DNA of 64,000 nt, from assembly GCF_024124905.1 (NCBI RefSeq), contig NZ_JAMXST010000003.1, positions 186,001 to 250,000 on the forward strand, written 5' to 3'. Positions 41,029-51,029 of the stretch are shown here, piece after piece. The stretch is from Cellulosimicrobium cellulans. GTDB lineage: Bacteria; Actinomycetota; Actinomycetes; Actinomycetales; Cellulomonadaceae. The translations under genes were made by a program, and so were the position numbers. Every line of letters begins with the position of its first letter. The first letter of the stretch is position 1. The notes beneath the pieces are model-generated. The model was not told where the DNA came from. It saw only the letters and a program-made list of their open reading frames with translations, and did no database searches.

Positions 41029-41394
41029 TCACCGGCTCCGGTCGGCCTCGCGCCGCACGGCGCGCGTCCCGACGACGAGCCCCCCGATCGTGAGCGCGAG
41101 CGTCAGGCCCGTCGCGACCAGCACGACGACGAGACCTGCCTCGTCGCCGACGAGGAACAGGGCCGGGGCGGCGGCGACGAGCACCCAGCCCGCGGCCTCG
41201 CTCAGCGGCCGGGCCGCCCGGTGGGCGGTGCGCCACGCCTCGTCGCTCGCGAGCGTCGTCGCGGTGCGGATCCCGGCGAGCTGGTTGCGCCCGAGGCGCC
41301 CGGACGCCGTCGCCCGGGCGCACCAGACGAGCAGGACCCCGGCACCGACGAGCACGAGCAGGAGGACGACGTCGGCGATCGTGTCGGCGGTCAT
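41029..41394 (-). CDS. SdpI-family membrane protein
   Basis: The 121-residue protein has three membrane segments and the SdpI/YhfL motif RNQLAGIRTATTLASDEAWR between the first and second. The family includes the immunity protein against the B. subtilis SdpC toxin; most actinobacterial members have no known role. CAGGGT lies 6 nt before ATG 41394, the leaderless spacing. Confidence 0.85.
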   Translation of the reverse strand: MTADTIADVVLLLVLVGAGVLLVWCARATASGRLGRNQLAGIRTATTLASDEAWRTAHRAARPLSEAAGWVLVAAAPALFLVGDEAGLVVVLVATGLTLALTIGGLVVGTRAVRREADRSR

Positions 41395-41417
41395 GTCCCC
41401 ACCCTGTCAGACGGCCG

Positions 41418-43259
41418 TCACCGGTAGGCGCGGGCCTGGAGCGCGTACATCTCGGCGTACGACCCGCCCGCGGCGGCGAGCTCGTCGTGGGTGCCGAGCT
41501 CGGCGACGCGGCCGCCGTCGAGCACGACGATGAGGTCGGCGTCGCGCACGGTCGAGAAGCGGTGCGAGACGAACAGCGTGACGCCGCCGGACGTGCTGCC
41601 CGTCCGGTGCGCGGTCTCCGTGAACCGCTCGAACAGCGCGTGCTCCGCGGTCGCGTCGAGCGCGGAGGCGGGCTCGTCGAGCGCGAGCAGGAGGGGGTCG
41701 GCGCGCAGCAGCGTGCGGGCCAGACCGAGCGTCTGCCACTGCCCGCCCGAGAGCTGGGCGCCGTCCGCGTAGCTCGTGCCGAGGACCTGGTCCAGGCCGT
41801 CGGGCGAGCGCTCGACGATCGGGCGGGCGCGGGCCTCGTCGAGCGCGGCCCACAGGACGTCGTCGTCGTGGAGCGCGTCCACGCGCCCGATCCCGACGTC
41901 CTCGCGCAGCGAGAGCTCGAGGCGTGCGAAGTCCTGGAACAGCGTCGCGACGCGCGACTGCCACGCGCCGGGCGCCACCTCGGCGAGGTCCACGCCGTCC
42001 GCGAGGATGCGGCCCGACGTCGGCCGGTACAGCCCGCACAGGAGCTTGACCAGGGTGGACTTCCCCGCGCCGTTCTCCCCCACGAGCGCGACGGTCGCGC
42101 CCGCGGGCAGCTCGAGGCTGACGCCGTCGAGGACGGGCCGGTCCGCGCCCGGGTAGGCGAAGGTGAGGTTCTCGACGCGCAGGCCGCCGGTGAGGCGATC
42201 GGGCAGCTGCCCGGCGGTGGTCGCACCCTCGGCGGGCGCGCCACCCGCGCCGCCGGCCGTGCCGCCACCCGCGACGCCAGCCGCGCCCCGCGGCGTCGCC
42301 GTCGCGCGCAGCCGGAGGAGCTTCTCGACCGTCCGTCCGGCGTCCTGCAGGTTGCCGAACAGCGACAGCGCGCCCGCGACCTGCGTGCTGACCTGGATGG
42401 CGAGCGTGACGACGAGCACGACCTGGCCGATCGCCGCCGTGCCCGACGCGGCGCTGCGCAGCACGAGGAGGACCGCGGCCCCGTAGGCGAGCGCGAACCA
42501 CACCTGGCCCGCCGCGCGCAGCAGCGCGGAGCGCCGGTGCGCGCTCCACAGGACCGCGGTCGTGCGGTCCCACGCCGCGCGCTGCCGGTCCGCGACGAGG
42601 TGACGCGCGCCGAAGAGCCGGATCTCCTTGGCCGAGGTGCCCGTCGTCCCGGCGGTGACGAGGTGCCGGGAGAGGCGTACGTCGTCGGCCGCGGCGTCGC
42701 GCGCCCGGTCGAGCACGCGCTGCGCGCGGTCGGCGAGCCAGACGGGCGGCAGCGCTGCGAGGGGCAGCAGGAGCAGCCACGGCTCGACGAGACCGAGGAT
42801 GACGGTGGTGACCAGGACCTGGAGCACCATGCCGCCGAGCTGGAGCGTGCCCTCGAGCGCGAGCCGGACCCGCTGCAGGCCCTCGGTCACCGACGTGAGG
42901 AGGCGGACACGGTCCGGGTCGTCGAGCTCCGCGAGGTCGGACGAGCCGTGCGTGAGCTGGGCGACCTCGTCCAGCAGGTGAAGCTGCTGGAGGTCCGCGA
43001 CCTCGAAGTACGACAGGTGGGCGAAGTGGCCCAGCATGAGCTCCGCGACGACGAGGGCCGCCACCGCGCACGCGAGCCCGACGGCGCGCGCGACCTCGGT
43101 GTCGACCAGCGCGTCGGTGAAGAGGCCCAGCCCGACGCCGACGAGGGGGCCGGCGAGGAACCCGATCGTCAGCAGCACGCACGCGACCAGCAGGCGGCGC
43201 CGGTCGGTCCGCCAGGCGTGGGCGAGCATGAACCGGGCGGCGAGCGCGACGCGCTTCAT
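41418..43259 (-). CDS. ABC exporter half-transporter (permease-ATPase), second subunit
   Basis: The 613-residue protein has six membrane segments in its first ~310 residues and a C-terminal ATPase: Walker A GENGAGKST, VATLFQDFARLELSLREDVG, signature LSGGQWQTLGLAR, Walker B LLLALDEPASALDA and the switch His in FVSHRFSTV. Between the domains lies a Gly/Ala-rich insert. ATG 43259 overlaps the stop of the partner gene by 4 bp (ATGA), so the two form a heterodimeric exporter. No substrate gene is adjacent. Confidence 0.9.
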   Translation of the reverse strand: MKRVALAARFMLAHAWRTDRRRLLVACVLLTIGFLAGPLVGVGLGLFTDALVDTEVARAVGLACAVAALVVAELMLGHFAHLSYFEVADLQQLHLLDEVAQLTHGSSDLAELDDPDRVRLLTSVTEGLQRVRLALEGTLQLGGMVLQVLVTTVILGLVEPWLLLLPLAALPPVWLADRAQRVLDRARDAAADDVRLSRHLVTAGTTGTSAKEIRLFGARHLVADRQRAAWDRTTAVLWSAHRRSALLRAAGQVWFALAYGAAVLLVLRSAASGTAAIGQVVLVVTLAIQVSTQVAGALSLFGNLQDAGRTVEKLLRLRATATPRGAAGVAGGGTAGGAGGAPAEGATTAGQLPDRLTGGLRVENLTFAYPGADRPVLDGVSLELPAGATVALVGENGAGKSTLVKLLCGLYRPTSGRILADGVDLAEVAPGAWQSRVATLFQDFARLELSLREDVGIGRVDALHDDDVLWAALDEARARPIVERSPDGLDQVLGTSYADGAQLSGGQWQTLGLARTLLRADPLLLALDEPASALDATAEHALFERFTETAHRTGSTSGGVTLFVSHRFSTVRDADLIVVLDGGRVAELGTHDELAAAGGSYAEMYALQARAYR

Positions 43260-45217
43260 CGGGCACCTCCGGAGGTCACGGCGGTCGGGGCGCCGGTGGC
43301 TCGGGCATCACGGTCGGGACCGAGGTCGGGGTCGGGGCCGTCGGGTGAGCCGTCGCGGAACCGGCGGGCCTGGAGGGTGAAGAGCTCGGCGTAGCGGCCG
43401 TCGGCGTCGAGCAGCTCGTCGTGCGTGCCCTGCTCGACGACGCGGCCCTCCGCGACGACGACGATCTGGTCGGCCGGGCGGACCGTCGAGAAGCGGTGCG
43501 AGATGACGACGGACGTCACGGCGCGCTCGCCCGCCACCGAGGCGACCGCGCCGTGGGCGAGGAAGCGCTCGAAGAACTCGGCCTCGGCGCGCACGTCGAG
43601 CTGCGCCGTCGGCTCGTCCAGGACGAGGACGTCGGCGCCGCCCGCGACCGCGAGGAGGGCGCGTGCCAGGGCGACCCGCTGCCACTGCCCGCCCGAGAGG
43701 TCGCGGCCCCCCGCGTACCCGCCGGAGAGCACCGTGTCGGCACCGTCGGCGAGGCCGTCCACGACGCCGTCCGCGCCGGCCGCGACGATCGCCTCGCGCA
43801 GCAGGTCGGAGTCGTCGCGCAGCTCGGGCGCGCCGAGCCCGACGTTGTCGGTGACGGAGAGCTCGAGGCGGACGTAGTCCTGGAAGATCAGGGCGAGACG
43901 GCGCCGCCACGCCTGGAGCGGGAGGTCGCGCACGTCCACGCCGTCGACGGTGATGCGCCCCCGCGTCGGCTCGTAGAGGCGCGCGAGGAGCTTGGTGGTC
44001 GTGGTCTTGCCGGCGCCGTTGAGCCCGACGATCGCCGTCGACGTGCCCGGGACGAGCGTGAGGTCGAGGCCCCGCAGGACCCACGCGCCGTCGTCCGAGT
44101 ACCGGAACCACACGTCCTCGAAGCGGATCACGCCGTGCGGGACGGGGACGTCGTCGTCCTCCCCGGTGCGCTCGGGCGTGGCCGACCGCAGGCGCTGCTC
44201 GAACCGCTCGAGCGCGTCGAACGACAGCAGGCCGAACTGCGTGCGCACGTCGCACTCGGGGAAGTACACGCCGAACCGCAGGGGGATGAGCACCGCCTGG
44301 ATCGCGACGCCGAGCGCGAAGAGGTCGAGCGTGTCGTCGACGGCGACCAGGACCAGGACGATCGTGCCGCCGACCAGGCCGATCGCCGAGAACCCGACGA
44401 ACGGCCAGAGCTGGAGCCGACGGTTGACCGCCCACTGCGGCTCGAGGTAGGCCATCGTCTCCCGACGCAGACGGTCGCGCAGCCACCCGAGGACGCCGAG
44501 GAGGCGGACCTCCTTGGTGACCCCGGGCGTGGTCGCGAGCTCCCGCAGGTAGTACATCCGGCGCCGCTGGGGGTGGAGAGTCTTCCAGATCGGGGTGAGC
44601 TTGCTGAACGTGCCCCGTACCCCCGCGCGCATGGCGAGCGCCGTCGCGAGGATCACGGCACCCGCGACGGGCGAGACGACGGCCGCGACGAGCACCGCCG
44701 CGCCGACGACCTGCACGTAGCGGCCGACGAGCGGGACGAGCGCCCCGGCCGCGTCGCCGGGGCTCATGCTCTGGCGCGCGAACGCCGCGCGCGCGTCGGC
44801 GACGACGTCGAGCACCTCGGAGTCGTCCAGCAGCGCGAGCGGGGCGTCGGACAGCGCCGCGCCGAGGAGCCGGTCGATGCAGCGCTGGTCGACCCGCCGA
44901 CCGATCGTCTCGACGATCCCCGCCTGGAACGGCGCGAGGAGCTGCTGCACGACGAGCGCCCCGACCGCGACGCCGAACACCGCGAGGAGGTCGCTCCACC
45001 CGGCGCTCGCCGCGCCGTCGGTCATGCTCGGCAGGAGGAAGAGCACGCGGCCCAGGGCGACGATGGACACGAGCGGCAGGAGGGCGAGGAGGACGGTCAG
45101 CGCGAGGCCCGCCGCGACGATGGGGACGCCTGCGTGCCGCAGCAGCCCCCACATGGTCGTCCAGCGTCGGACCCGCTCCCCCAGCGGCGGCTGCGAGGCC
45201 GCACCTTCGGTCGTCAT
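43256..45217 (-). CDS. ABC exporter half-transporter (permease-ATPase), first subunit
   Basis: The 653-residue protein has a transmembrane domain (about 20-340) and an ATPase with Walker A GLNGAGKTT, LALIFQDYVRLELSVTDNVG, signature LSGGQWQRVALAR, Walker B DVLVLDEPTAQLD and SVVISHRFSTV, plus a ~40-residue charged tail. Both subunits keep the catalytic Glu, so both ATP sites could work. ATG 45217 follows GGGTGGGGGAG. It is divergent from the glycine riboswitch transcript; the 172 bp between hold promoters for both. Confidence 0.9.
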   Translation of the reverse strand: MTTEGAASQPPLGERVRRWTTMWGLLRHAGVPIVAAGLALTVLLALLPLVSIVALGRVLFLLPSMTDGAASAGWSDLLAVFGVAVGALVVQQLLAPFQAGIVETIGRRVDQRCIDRLLGAALSDAPLALLDDSEVLDVVADARAAFARQSMSPGDAAGALVPLVGRYVQVVGAAVLVAAVVSPVAGAVILATALAMRAGVRGTFSKLTPIWKTLHPQRRRMYYLRELATTPGVTKEVRLLGVLGWLRDRLRRETMAYLEPQWAVNRRLQLWPFVGFSAIGLVGGTIVLVLVAVDDTLDLFALGVAIQAVLIPLRFGVYFPECDVRTQFGLLSFDALERFEQRLRSATPERTGEDDDVPVPHGVIRFEDVWFRYSDDGAWVLRGLDLTLVPGTSTAIVGLNGAGKTTTTKLLARLYEPTRGRITVDGVDVRDLPLQAWRRRLALIFQDYVRLELSVTDNVGLGAPELRDDSDLLREAIVAAGADGVVDGLADGADTVLSGGYAGGRDLSGGQWQRVALARALLAVAGGADVLVLDEPTAQLDVRAEAEFFERFLAHGAVASVAGERAVTSVVISHRFSTVRPADQIVVVAEGRVVEQGTHDELLDADGRYAELFTLQARRFRDGSPDGPDPDLGPDRDARATGAPTAVTSGGAR

Positions 45218-45389
45218 GGCTCCCCCACCCGCGTCGCTCCGTCGCCTCGTCCGCCGCGACGCTAGCGCGGATCGTTCGGGGTCCGTAGTTATTACCCGTT
45301 CGATGAGACGGCCGTGGTGCCCGCGGCGCGGCACGCGCCGGGGCCCGACCGGTATGATCGAGCCCACAACTGCAGTACAGCCGCCCGAA

Positions 45390-45642
45390 CCACGACGGGA
45401 GAGCTCGGCGCCACGGTCCAGCGGGCCGCCGCCGGCGCCGAAGGAGCAAACCCTCCCCGGGAATCTCTCAGGCCCCCGTACCGTCGTGGCGAGGCAACTC
45501 TGGAAAGCGGCCGTGCGCTCGTCGGACCCCCGGCGGTCGCGGCCCACCGACGGTGCAAGTCGGCGCGCCCCGGCCCTCGCGGCACGGCGGACCGGCAAAA
45601 CTCTCAGGTCGACGCGTGCGTCCGATGACAGAGCGGGGAGGG
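45390..45642 (+). promoter_or_regulatory. Tandem glycine riboswitch
   Basis: Two glycine aptamers lie end to end before gcvP. Aptamer 1 has CGGGAGAGCTCGGC, GCCGAAGGAGCAAACCCTCC, AATCTCTCAGGCCCC and the closing CTGGAAAGCGG. Aptamer 2 has GACGGTGCAAGTCGGC, GGCAAAACTCTCAGGTC and GATGACAGAGCGGGGAGG. The GGAGCAAAC/CTCTCAGG and GCAAAACTCTCAGG cores are diagnostic. Glycine binding should turn on expression of the glycine cleavage genes. The initiating gcvP codon is ~34 nt after the second aptamer, so control is probably at translation initiation. Confidence 0.93.
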
Positions 45643-45675
45643 ACCCGCCGTCGTCCCCTCCACCGGGAGTCCCTC

Positions 45676-48600
45676 GTGACCCAGCCGTCCTTCGACCCCA
45701 GCTCACGGCACAACGCCGCGACCGGTGCGTTCGCGCCGCGCCACCTCGGCCCGCGCGGGCGAGAGGTCGGCGTGATGCTCGACCAGCTCGGCTACGCCTC
45801 GCTCGACGCGCTCGTCGACGCGGCCGTCCCGGCGTCGATCCGCACCGAGCGCGCGCTCGACCTGCCCGCCGCGCGCACCGAGACCGAGGTGCTGGACCAC
45901 CTGCGCGCGCTGGCCGGCAAGAACGTCGTCAAGACGCAGATGATCGGGCTCGGCTACTACGGCACCGTCACTCCCCCGGTGATCCGCCGCAACGTCCTCG
46001 AGTCCCCCGCCTGGTACACCGCGTACACGCCGTACCAGCCGGAGATCTCGCAGGGCCGCCTCGAGGCGCTGCTCAACTTCCAGCAGGTCGTCGAGGACCT
46101 CACGGGCCTGGACGTCGCGAACGCGTCGCTCCTCGACGAGGCCACCGCGGTCGCGGAGGCCGTCGCGCTCATGTGGCGTGCCTCGCGCGCGAAGAGCGGC
46201 TACGTGGCCCTGGACGCCGACCTCTTCCCGCAGACGCTCGCCGTGACGCTCGGTCGCGCGCACGCCGTCGGCCTTCCCGTGGTGGTCGCGGACCTCTCGG
46301 GCGGCCTGGACGTCGGCCTCGCCGCCGCCCGCGCGGCGGGGGGCTTCCCCGCCGAGGTGGACGACGCCGCGCAGCTCGTGGGCGTCGTCGTCCAGCAGTC
46401 CGGGGCGTCGGGCCGTGTCGTGGACTGGCGTCCCGTGGTGGCGGAGGCCAAGGACGCGGGCGCGCTCGTCACCGTGGCGAGCGACCTGCTCGCCCTGACG
46501 CTGCTGGTCTCTCCCGGCGAGCTCGGCGCCGACGTGTCGGTGGGCTCGGCTCAGCGGTTCGGCGTCCCGCTGTTCTACGGCGGTCCGCACGCCGCGTTCA
46601 TGGCGGTCCGCAAGGGTCTGGAACGGTCCCTCCCCGGCCGGCTCGTGGGCGTCTCGATCGACGCCGACGGCGACACCGCCTACCGGCTCGCGCTCCAGAC
46701 CCGTGAACAGCACATCCGCCGCGAGAAGGCGACGAGCAACATCTGCACCGCGCAGGCGCTCCTCGCCATCGTGGCGTCGATGTACGCCGTCTACCACGGC
46801 CCCGACGGCCTCCGCGCGATCGCCGAGCGCACCCACGCCCACGCCACGACCCTCGCCGACGCCCTGCGCGCGGGCGGGGTCACCGTCGAGCACGACACGT
46901 TCTTCGACACCGTCCGCACCGTCGTCCCTGGCCGCGCGGAGGCCGTCGTCGCTGCAGCCGCAGCTGCTGGCGTGAACCTGTACAACCCCGACGCTCATCA
47001 TGTACAGATCGCCTGCGACGAGACCACCACCGCCGCTACCCTCGCCACGGTACTGGCGGCCTTCGGCCTCACAGACCAGGCCTCTACCTCGCCAGACCAG
47101 GCCTCTACCTCGCCGGACCAGGCCTCTACCTCGCGAGGTGGAGGCGTGGTCACGAGCGGTGGTGAGGCGGACGGCGAGGCCGCCGTCCCCACCGGCGGCG
47201 TCTCGGACGCCCTGCCCGCGGCGCTCCGGCGCGAGACGAGCTACCTCCAGCACCCGATCTTCCACCTGCACCGCTCGGAGACCTCGATGCTCCGCTACCT
47301 GCGGCGGCTCTCGGACAAGGACCTCGCGCTGGACCGCACGATGATCCCGCTGGGCTCGTGCACCATGAAGCTCAACGCGACGGCCGAGATGGAGGCGATC
47401 TCCTGGCCGGGGTTCGCGGACCTGCACCCGTACGTGCCCGCCGACCAGGCGCTCGGCTACGCGGAGCTCATCGACGGCCTGGAGTCGGCGCTCGCCGAGA
47501 TCACGGGCTACGCGGGCGTCTCGGTGCAGCCCAACGCGGGCTCGCAGGGCGAGTTCGCGGGCCTGCTGGCGATCCGTGACTACCACGTGTCGCGCGGCGA
47601 CACGGAGCGCGACGTGTGCCTCATCCCGGCGTCGGCGCACGGGACGAACGCGGCGTCGGCGGCCCTGGCGGGCCTGAAGGTCGACGTGGTGAGGACCGCG
47701 GAGAGCGGCGAAGTGGACCTCGACGACCTGCGGGCGAAGCTCGCCGACCACGGCCCCCGGGTCGCGGCGATCATGATCACGTACCCCTCGACGCACGGCG
47801 TCTACGAGGAGCACGTGCGCGAGGTGTGCGACCTCGTACACGAGGCTGGCGGCCAGGTGTACATCGACGGCGCGAACCTCAACGCGCTCGTGGGCCTCGC
47901 GCGCCCGGGCGAGTTCGGCGGCGACGTCTCGCACCTGAACCTGCACAAGACGTTCTGCATCCCGCACGGCGGGGGCGGCCCCGGCGTCGGCCCGGTCGCG
48001 GTCGCCGAGCACCTCGTGCCGTTCCTCCCGGGCGACCCGCTCGCGCCGACGGCGGACGCGGGAGGAGCAGGAGCGGTACCCCAGGCCACGCCGGTCTCCG
48101 CGACGCGGTACGGCTCGGCGGGGATCCTGCCGATCTCGTACGCGTACGTCGCGCTCATGGGCCCCGACGGGCTGACCGAGGCGACGAAGACGGCGGTGCT
48201 CACGGCGAACTACGTCGCGAGCCGCCTTGCGGACCACTACCCGGTGCTCTACACGGGGCCGGCCGGGCTCGTCGCGCACGAGTGCATCCTCGACCTGCGC
48301 GGGATCACGGCGGAGACGGGCGTGACGGCGGAGGACGTCGCGAAGCGCCTCATGGACTACGGGTTCCACGCGCCGACGCTGTCGTTCCCGGTCGCGGGCA
48401 CGCTCATGGTCGAGCCGACCGAGAGCGAGGACCTGGCCGAGCTCGACCGGTTCGTCGACGCGCTGATCGCGATCTGCGGCGAGATCGACGCCGTCTCCTC
48501 GGGCCGCTGGAGCGTGGAGGAGTCGCCCCTGCGCGGCGCCCCGCACACCGCGGCGGCGCTCGTCGCCGAGGCGTGGGACAAGCCGTACTCGCGCGAGCTC

Positions 48601-48738
48601 GCGGCGTACCCGGTCGCGAGCCTGCGCGCCGGGAAGTACTGGCCGCCGGTGCGCCGCATCGACGGCGCGCGGGGCGACCGCAACCTGGTGTGCTCGTGCC
48701 CGCCGGTGGAGTCCTACGTGACGGGAGACCTCGCATGA
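45676..48738 (+). CDS. gcvP: Glycine dehydrogenase (decarboxylating), P protein
   Basis: The 1020-residue single-chain P protein decarboxylates glycine on PLP and passes the aminomethyl group to GcvH. It has both pseudo-repeat halves: [55 protein letters not shown] in the first, and [35 protein letters not shown] and the PLP lysine K758 in [18 protein letters not shown] in the second. GTG 45676 follows GGGAG. A 21-bp tandem repeat inserts three DQASTSP units into the linker between halves (about residues 466-487). The stop overlaps gcvT (ATGA). Confidence 0.95.
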   Translation: MTQPSFDPSSRHNAATGAFAPRHLGPRGREVGVMLDQLGYASLDALVDAAVPASIRTERALDLPAARTETEVLDHLRALAGKNVVKTQMIGLGYYGTVTPPVIRRNVLESPAWYTAYTPYQPEISQGRLEALLNFQQVVEDLTGLDVANASLLDEATAVAEAVALMWRASRAKSGYVALDADLFPQTLAVTLGRAHAVGLPVVVADLSGGLDVGLAAARAAGGFPAEVDDAAQLVGVVVQQSGASGRVVDWRPVVAEAKDAGALVTVASDLLALTLLVSPGELGADVSVGSAQRFGVPLFYGGPHAAFMAVRKGLERSLPGRLVGVSIDADGDTAYRLALQTREQHIRREKATSNICTAQALLAIVASMYAVYHGPDGLRAIAERTHAHATTLADALRAGGVTVEHDTFFDTVRTVVPGRAEAVVAAAAAAGVNLYNPDAHHVQIACDETTTAATLATVLAAFGLTDQASTSPDQASTSPDQASTSRGGGVVTSGGEADGEAAVPTGGVSDALPAALRRETSYLQHPIFHLHRSETSMLRYLRRLSDKDLALDRTMIPLGSCTMKLNATAEMEAISWPGFADLHPYVPADQALGYAELIDGLESALAEITGYAGVSVQPNAGSQGEFAGLLAIRDYHVSRGDTERDVCLIPASAHGTNAASAALAGLKVDVVRTAESGEVDLDDLRAKLADHGPRVAAIMITYPSTHGVYEEHVREVCDLVHEAGGQVYIDGANLNALVGLARPGEFGGDVSHLNLHKTFCIPHGGGGPGVGPVAVAEHLVPFLPGDPLAPTADAGGAGAVPQATPVSATRYGSAGILPISYAYVALMGPDGLTEATKTAVLTANYVASRLADHYPVLYTGPAGLVAHECILDLRGITAETGVTAEDVAKRLMDYGFHAPTLSFPVAGTLMVEPTESEDLAELDRFVDALIAICGEIDAVSSGRWSVEESPLRGAPHTAAALVAEAWDKPYSRELAAYPVASLRAGKYWPPVRRIDGARGDRNLVCSCPPVESYVTGDLA
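47073..47135 (+). repeat. In-frame 21-bp tandem repeat within gcvP
   Basis: Three near-identical units of AGACCAGGCCTCTACCTCGC(C) at 47073-47093, 47094-47114 and 47115-47135 keep the frame and encode DQASTSP repeats. The last unit continues into a near-palindrome CCTCTACCTCGCGAGGTGG. A related string, GACCTGGTCTCTACCTCG, sits in the intergenic gap at about 37867-37884, so this may be a dispersed repeat family. Confidence 0.8.
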
Positions 48739-49994
48739 CCGACCAGCAGACCGACCAGCCGACCGGAGACCCGACGGGCCGGCCGGCCGACGAGCCGACG
48801 GACAAGCCGACGGACAAGCACAGCCCGCTGCACGACGAGCACGTCGCGCTGGGCGCGAACCTCACGAGCTTCGGCGGCTGGCAGATGCCGCTGCGCTACA
48901 CGTCCGACCTCGCGGAGCACCGCGCGGTCCGTGAGGCCGCGGGCCTGTTCGACCTCTCGCACATGGGGGAGATCGAGGTCGCGGGACCGCAGGCCGCGGC
49001 CGCGCTGGACCACGCGCTCGTCGGCAACCTCACGGCGGTCACGCCGGGTCGGGCTCGGTACACGATGATCTGCCAGGAGGACGGGGCGGTCCTCGACGAC
49101 CTCGTCGTGTACCGGCTCGACGACGAGCGCTTCCTCGTCGTCGCGAACGCGGGGAACGCGGACCTGGTCGCGCGCGAGCTGGTCGAGCGCGCCGCCGGCT
49201 TCGACGCCACGGTCACGGACCAGGGTGCGGGCACGGCGCTCGTCGCGGTCCAGGGCCCCCGCGCGGAGGAGATCGTCGTCGGGCTGACGGACGTCGCTGG
49301 CGCGGACGCCGGCTCGGACGCTGCCGAGACCGTGCGCGGGCTGAAGTACTACGCGGCCGCCCCGCTCGCACTGCGGACGGACGCCGGTCCGGTCGACGCG
49401 CTCGTCGCGCGCACCGGGTACACGGGGGAGGACGGCTTCGAGCTGTTCGTGCCCGCGGACCGTGCGGCCGACCTGTGGCACGCGGTGCTCGCGGCCGGTG
49501 CGCCGCTGGGCCTCGTGCCGGCCGGCCTGTCCGCGCGCGACTCCCTGCGCCTGGAGGCGGGCATGCCGCTGTACGGGCACGAGCTCGACACGACGACCAC
49601 GCCGTACGAGGCGGGTCTCGGTCGCGTGGTCAAGCTCGACAAGGTCGCCGCCGACGGCACGCCGCTCGAGTTCGTCGGTCGGACCGCGCTCGCCGCGCGC
49701 CGGGAGTCCGCGCCCGCGCGGGTGCTCGTCGGCCTGAAGGGGCTGGGGCGCCGTCCTGCCCGGGCGGGCTACGCCGTCGTGCTGCCCGGGGGAGCGGTGG
49801 GGGAGTCGGCGCGTCGCGTGGGCACCGTGACCTCGGGGGCGCCGTCGCCGACGCTGGGGTACCCGATCGCGCTGGCGTACGTGACGCCCGAGCTCTCGGC
49901 GGAGGGCACCGAGCTCGCCGTCGACGTGCGCGGCCGGGCCGAGCCCGTGGTGGTCGTGCCGCTCCCGTTCTACCGTCGTCCCCAGCAGTCCTGA
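48735..49994 (+). CDS. gcvT: Aminomethyltransferase, T protein of the glycine cleavage system
   Basis: The 419-residue enzyme transfers the C1 unit from aminomethyl-lipoyl GcvH to tetrahydrofolate. Family motifs are [65 protein letters not shown] and [22 protein letters not shown] ~30-residue Thr/Pro/Asp-rich N-terminal tail is extra. ATG 48735 overlaps the gcvP stop by four bases. Confidence 0.95.
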   Translation: MTDQQTDQPTGDPTGRPADEPTDKPTDKHSPLHDEHVALGANLTSFGGWQMPLRYTSDLAEHRAVREAAGLFDLSHMGEIEVAGPQAAAALDHALVGNLTAVTPGRARYTMICQEDGAVLDDLVVYRLDDERFLVVANAGNADLVARELVERAAGFDATVTDQGAGTALVAVQGPRAEEIVVGLTDVAGADAGSDAAETVRGLKYYAAAPLALRTDAGPVDALVARTGYTGEDGFELFVPADRAADLWHAVLAAGAPLGLVPAGLSARDSLRLEAGMPLYGHELDTTTTPYEAGLGRVVKLDKVAADGTPLEFVGRTALAARRESAPARVLVGLKGLGRRPARAGYAVVLPGGAVGESARRVGTVTSGAPSPTLGYPIALAYVTPELSAEGTELAVDVRGRAEPVVVVPLPFYRRPQQS

Positions 49995-50031
49995 CCCCGC
50001 AGTCGTCCCGAAGAGCTCGAAGGAGAACCCC

Positions 50032-50409
50032 ATGACCGAGGCCCAGTTCCCGGCCCACCTGCAGTACACGGCGGAGCACGAGTGGATCGACGGCTCGAAC
50101 CCGGCCGTCGTCGGCATCACCGCGACGGCGGCCGAGGCGCTCGGCGACATCGTCTACCTGGAGCTGCCGGAGGTGGGTGCCGAGGTGACCGCGGGGAGCG
50201 TCATCGGCGAGGTGGAGTCCACCAAGTCCGTGTCGGAGCTCTTCTCGCCCGTCACGGGCACCGTCGTCGAGGTGAACCAGGCCGCGATCGACGACCCGGC
50301 GGTCGTCAACTCCGACCCGTACACCGACGGCTGGCTCTTCAAGGTCGACGTGGTGGAGACGGGGGACCTGCTCACCCCGGACCAGTACGCGGCGCACGTC
50401 GGGAGCTGA
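50032..50409 (+). CDS. gcvH: Glycine cleavage system H protein
   Basis: The 125-residue lipoyl carrier has the lipoylation motif GEVESTKSVSELFSP with the acceptor lysine K65, preceded by YTAEHEWID and followed by NQAAIDDPAVVNSDPYTDGWL. Length is normal. GAAGGAGAACCCC precedes ATG 50032, 37 bp after gcvT. It completes a P-T-H operon; the L protein is not in this window. Confidence 0.95.
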   Translation: MTEAQFPAHLQYTAEHEWIDGSNPAVVGITATAAEALGDIVYLELPEVGAEVTAGSVIGEVESTKSVSELFSPVTGTVVEVNQAAIDDPAVVNSDPYTDGWLFKVDVVETGDLLTPDQYAAHVGS

Positions 50410-50423
50410 TCTCCTGGACGAAG

Positions 50424-50439
50424 TGTGACGTAGATCACA
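50424..50439. promoter_or_regulatory. CRP/GlxR-type binding site
   Basis: TGTGACGTAGATCACA matches TGTGA-N6-TCACA perfectly and also the actinobacterial GlxR form TGTGANNTANNTCACA. It lies in the 286-bp gap between gcvH and the small LuxR-type gene, about 260 bp before the latter. The rest of the gap shows no ORF or clear hairpin. Confidence 0.7.
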
Positions 50440-50695
50440 CCGCTGAACCGGCGTCAGACGGCCTGTGGAGACCTTCCACCGCGCCGTCCGGCGCCGGTTC
50501 CGTCTGTCCGGAAAAGCCCTCTGACCTGCGAAGACCCGGCCACGCGCGACTCGGCCGACCGGCTTCTGACGTTCGGTCAGATCTCGGGGTGAAAAGTCGC
50601 GTCATGAACGGGACCTTCGTCCATCTCTTCTTGTAGCAACACACCGGAACTCGCCACGTGGGGATGACGTGACCGGAGAGCACCTGGAGGAGAAC

Positions 50696-50950
50696 ATGAG
50701 CACGATCGAGCTGGTCCGCCCCGTGGCGGCCCCGTCGGAGATGATCGCCACGCCGATCGCTCCGCTGACCCGCCGCGAGCGGGTCGTCCTGTCCAACCTG
50801 TCTGAGGACGTCACGCTCGAGCAGATCGCCACCAAGCTCTTCGTCACGCGCAACACGGTCAAGTCGCAGGTCCGCAGCCTCTACCGCAAGCTCGGGGTCT
50901 CGACCCGCGCCGAGGCCGTCGCCTGGGCGCGGGCGGCCGGCCTGCGCTGA
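50696..50950 (+). CDS. Small LuxR-type (GerE) HTH protein
   Basis: The 84-residue protein is almost entirely a LuxR/FixJ-type DNA-binding domain: LTRRERVVLSNLSEDVTLEQIATKL then FVTRNTVKSQVRSLYRKLGV. It has no receiver or ligand domain, so it may act as a stand-alone DNA-binding protein. CTGGAGGAGAAC precedes ATG 50696; a GTG at 50669 is less likely. A CRP/GlxR-like site lies far upstream. Confidence 0.88.
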   Translation: MSTIELVRPVAAPSEMIATPIAPLTRRERVVLSNLSEDVTLEQIATKLFVTRNTVKSQVRSLYRKLGVSTRAEAVAWARAAGLR

Positions 50951-51029
50951 CCGACGGCCCGTCCACGCCGGCGGGCCGTCGGCGTGACCGCGTCACCCGC
51001 ACGACACGACGCCGTGCGACACTCCGCGT

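Noticed and set aside
43256-45217. Degenerate ATPase site in the ABC exporter pair
   Set aside because: Both subunits keep Walker A, signature and the catalytic Glu after Walker B, so I see no inactive site.
47073-47135. Frameshift or pseudogene in gcvP
   Set aside because: The repeats are a multiple of three and the frame, PLP lysine and C-terminus are intact.
45703-48546. 947-codon open frame antisense to gcvP
   Set aside because: It is a mirror of the gcvP codon bias; the translation is dominated by Arg, Val, His and Asp with no recognisable fold, while the sense strand is a clear P protein.
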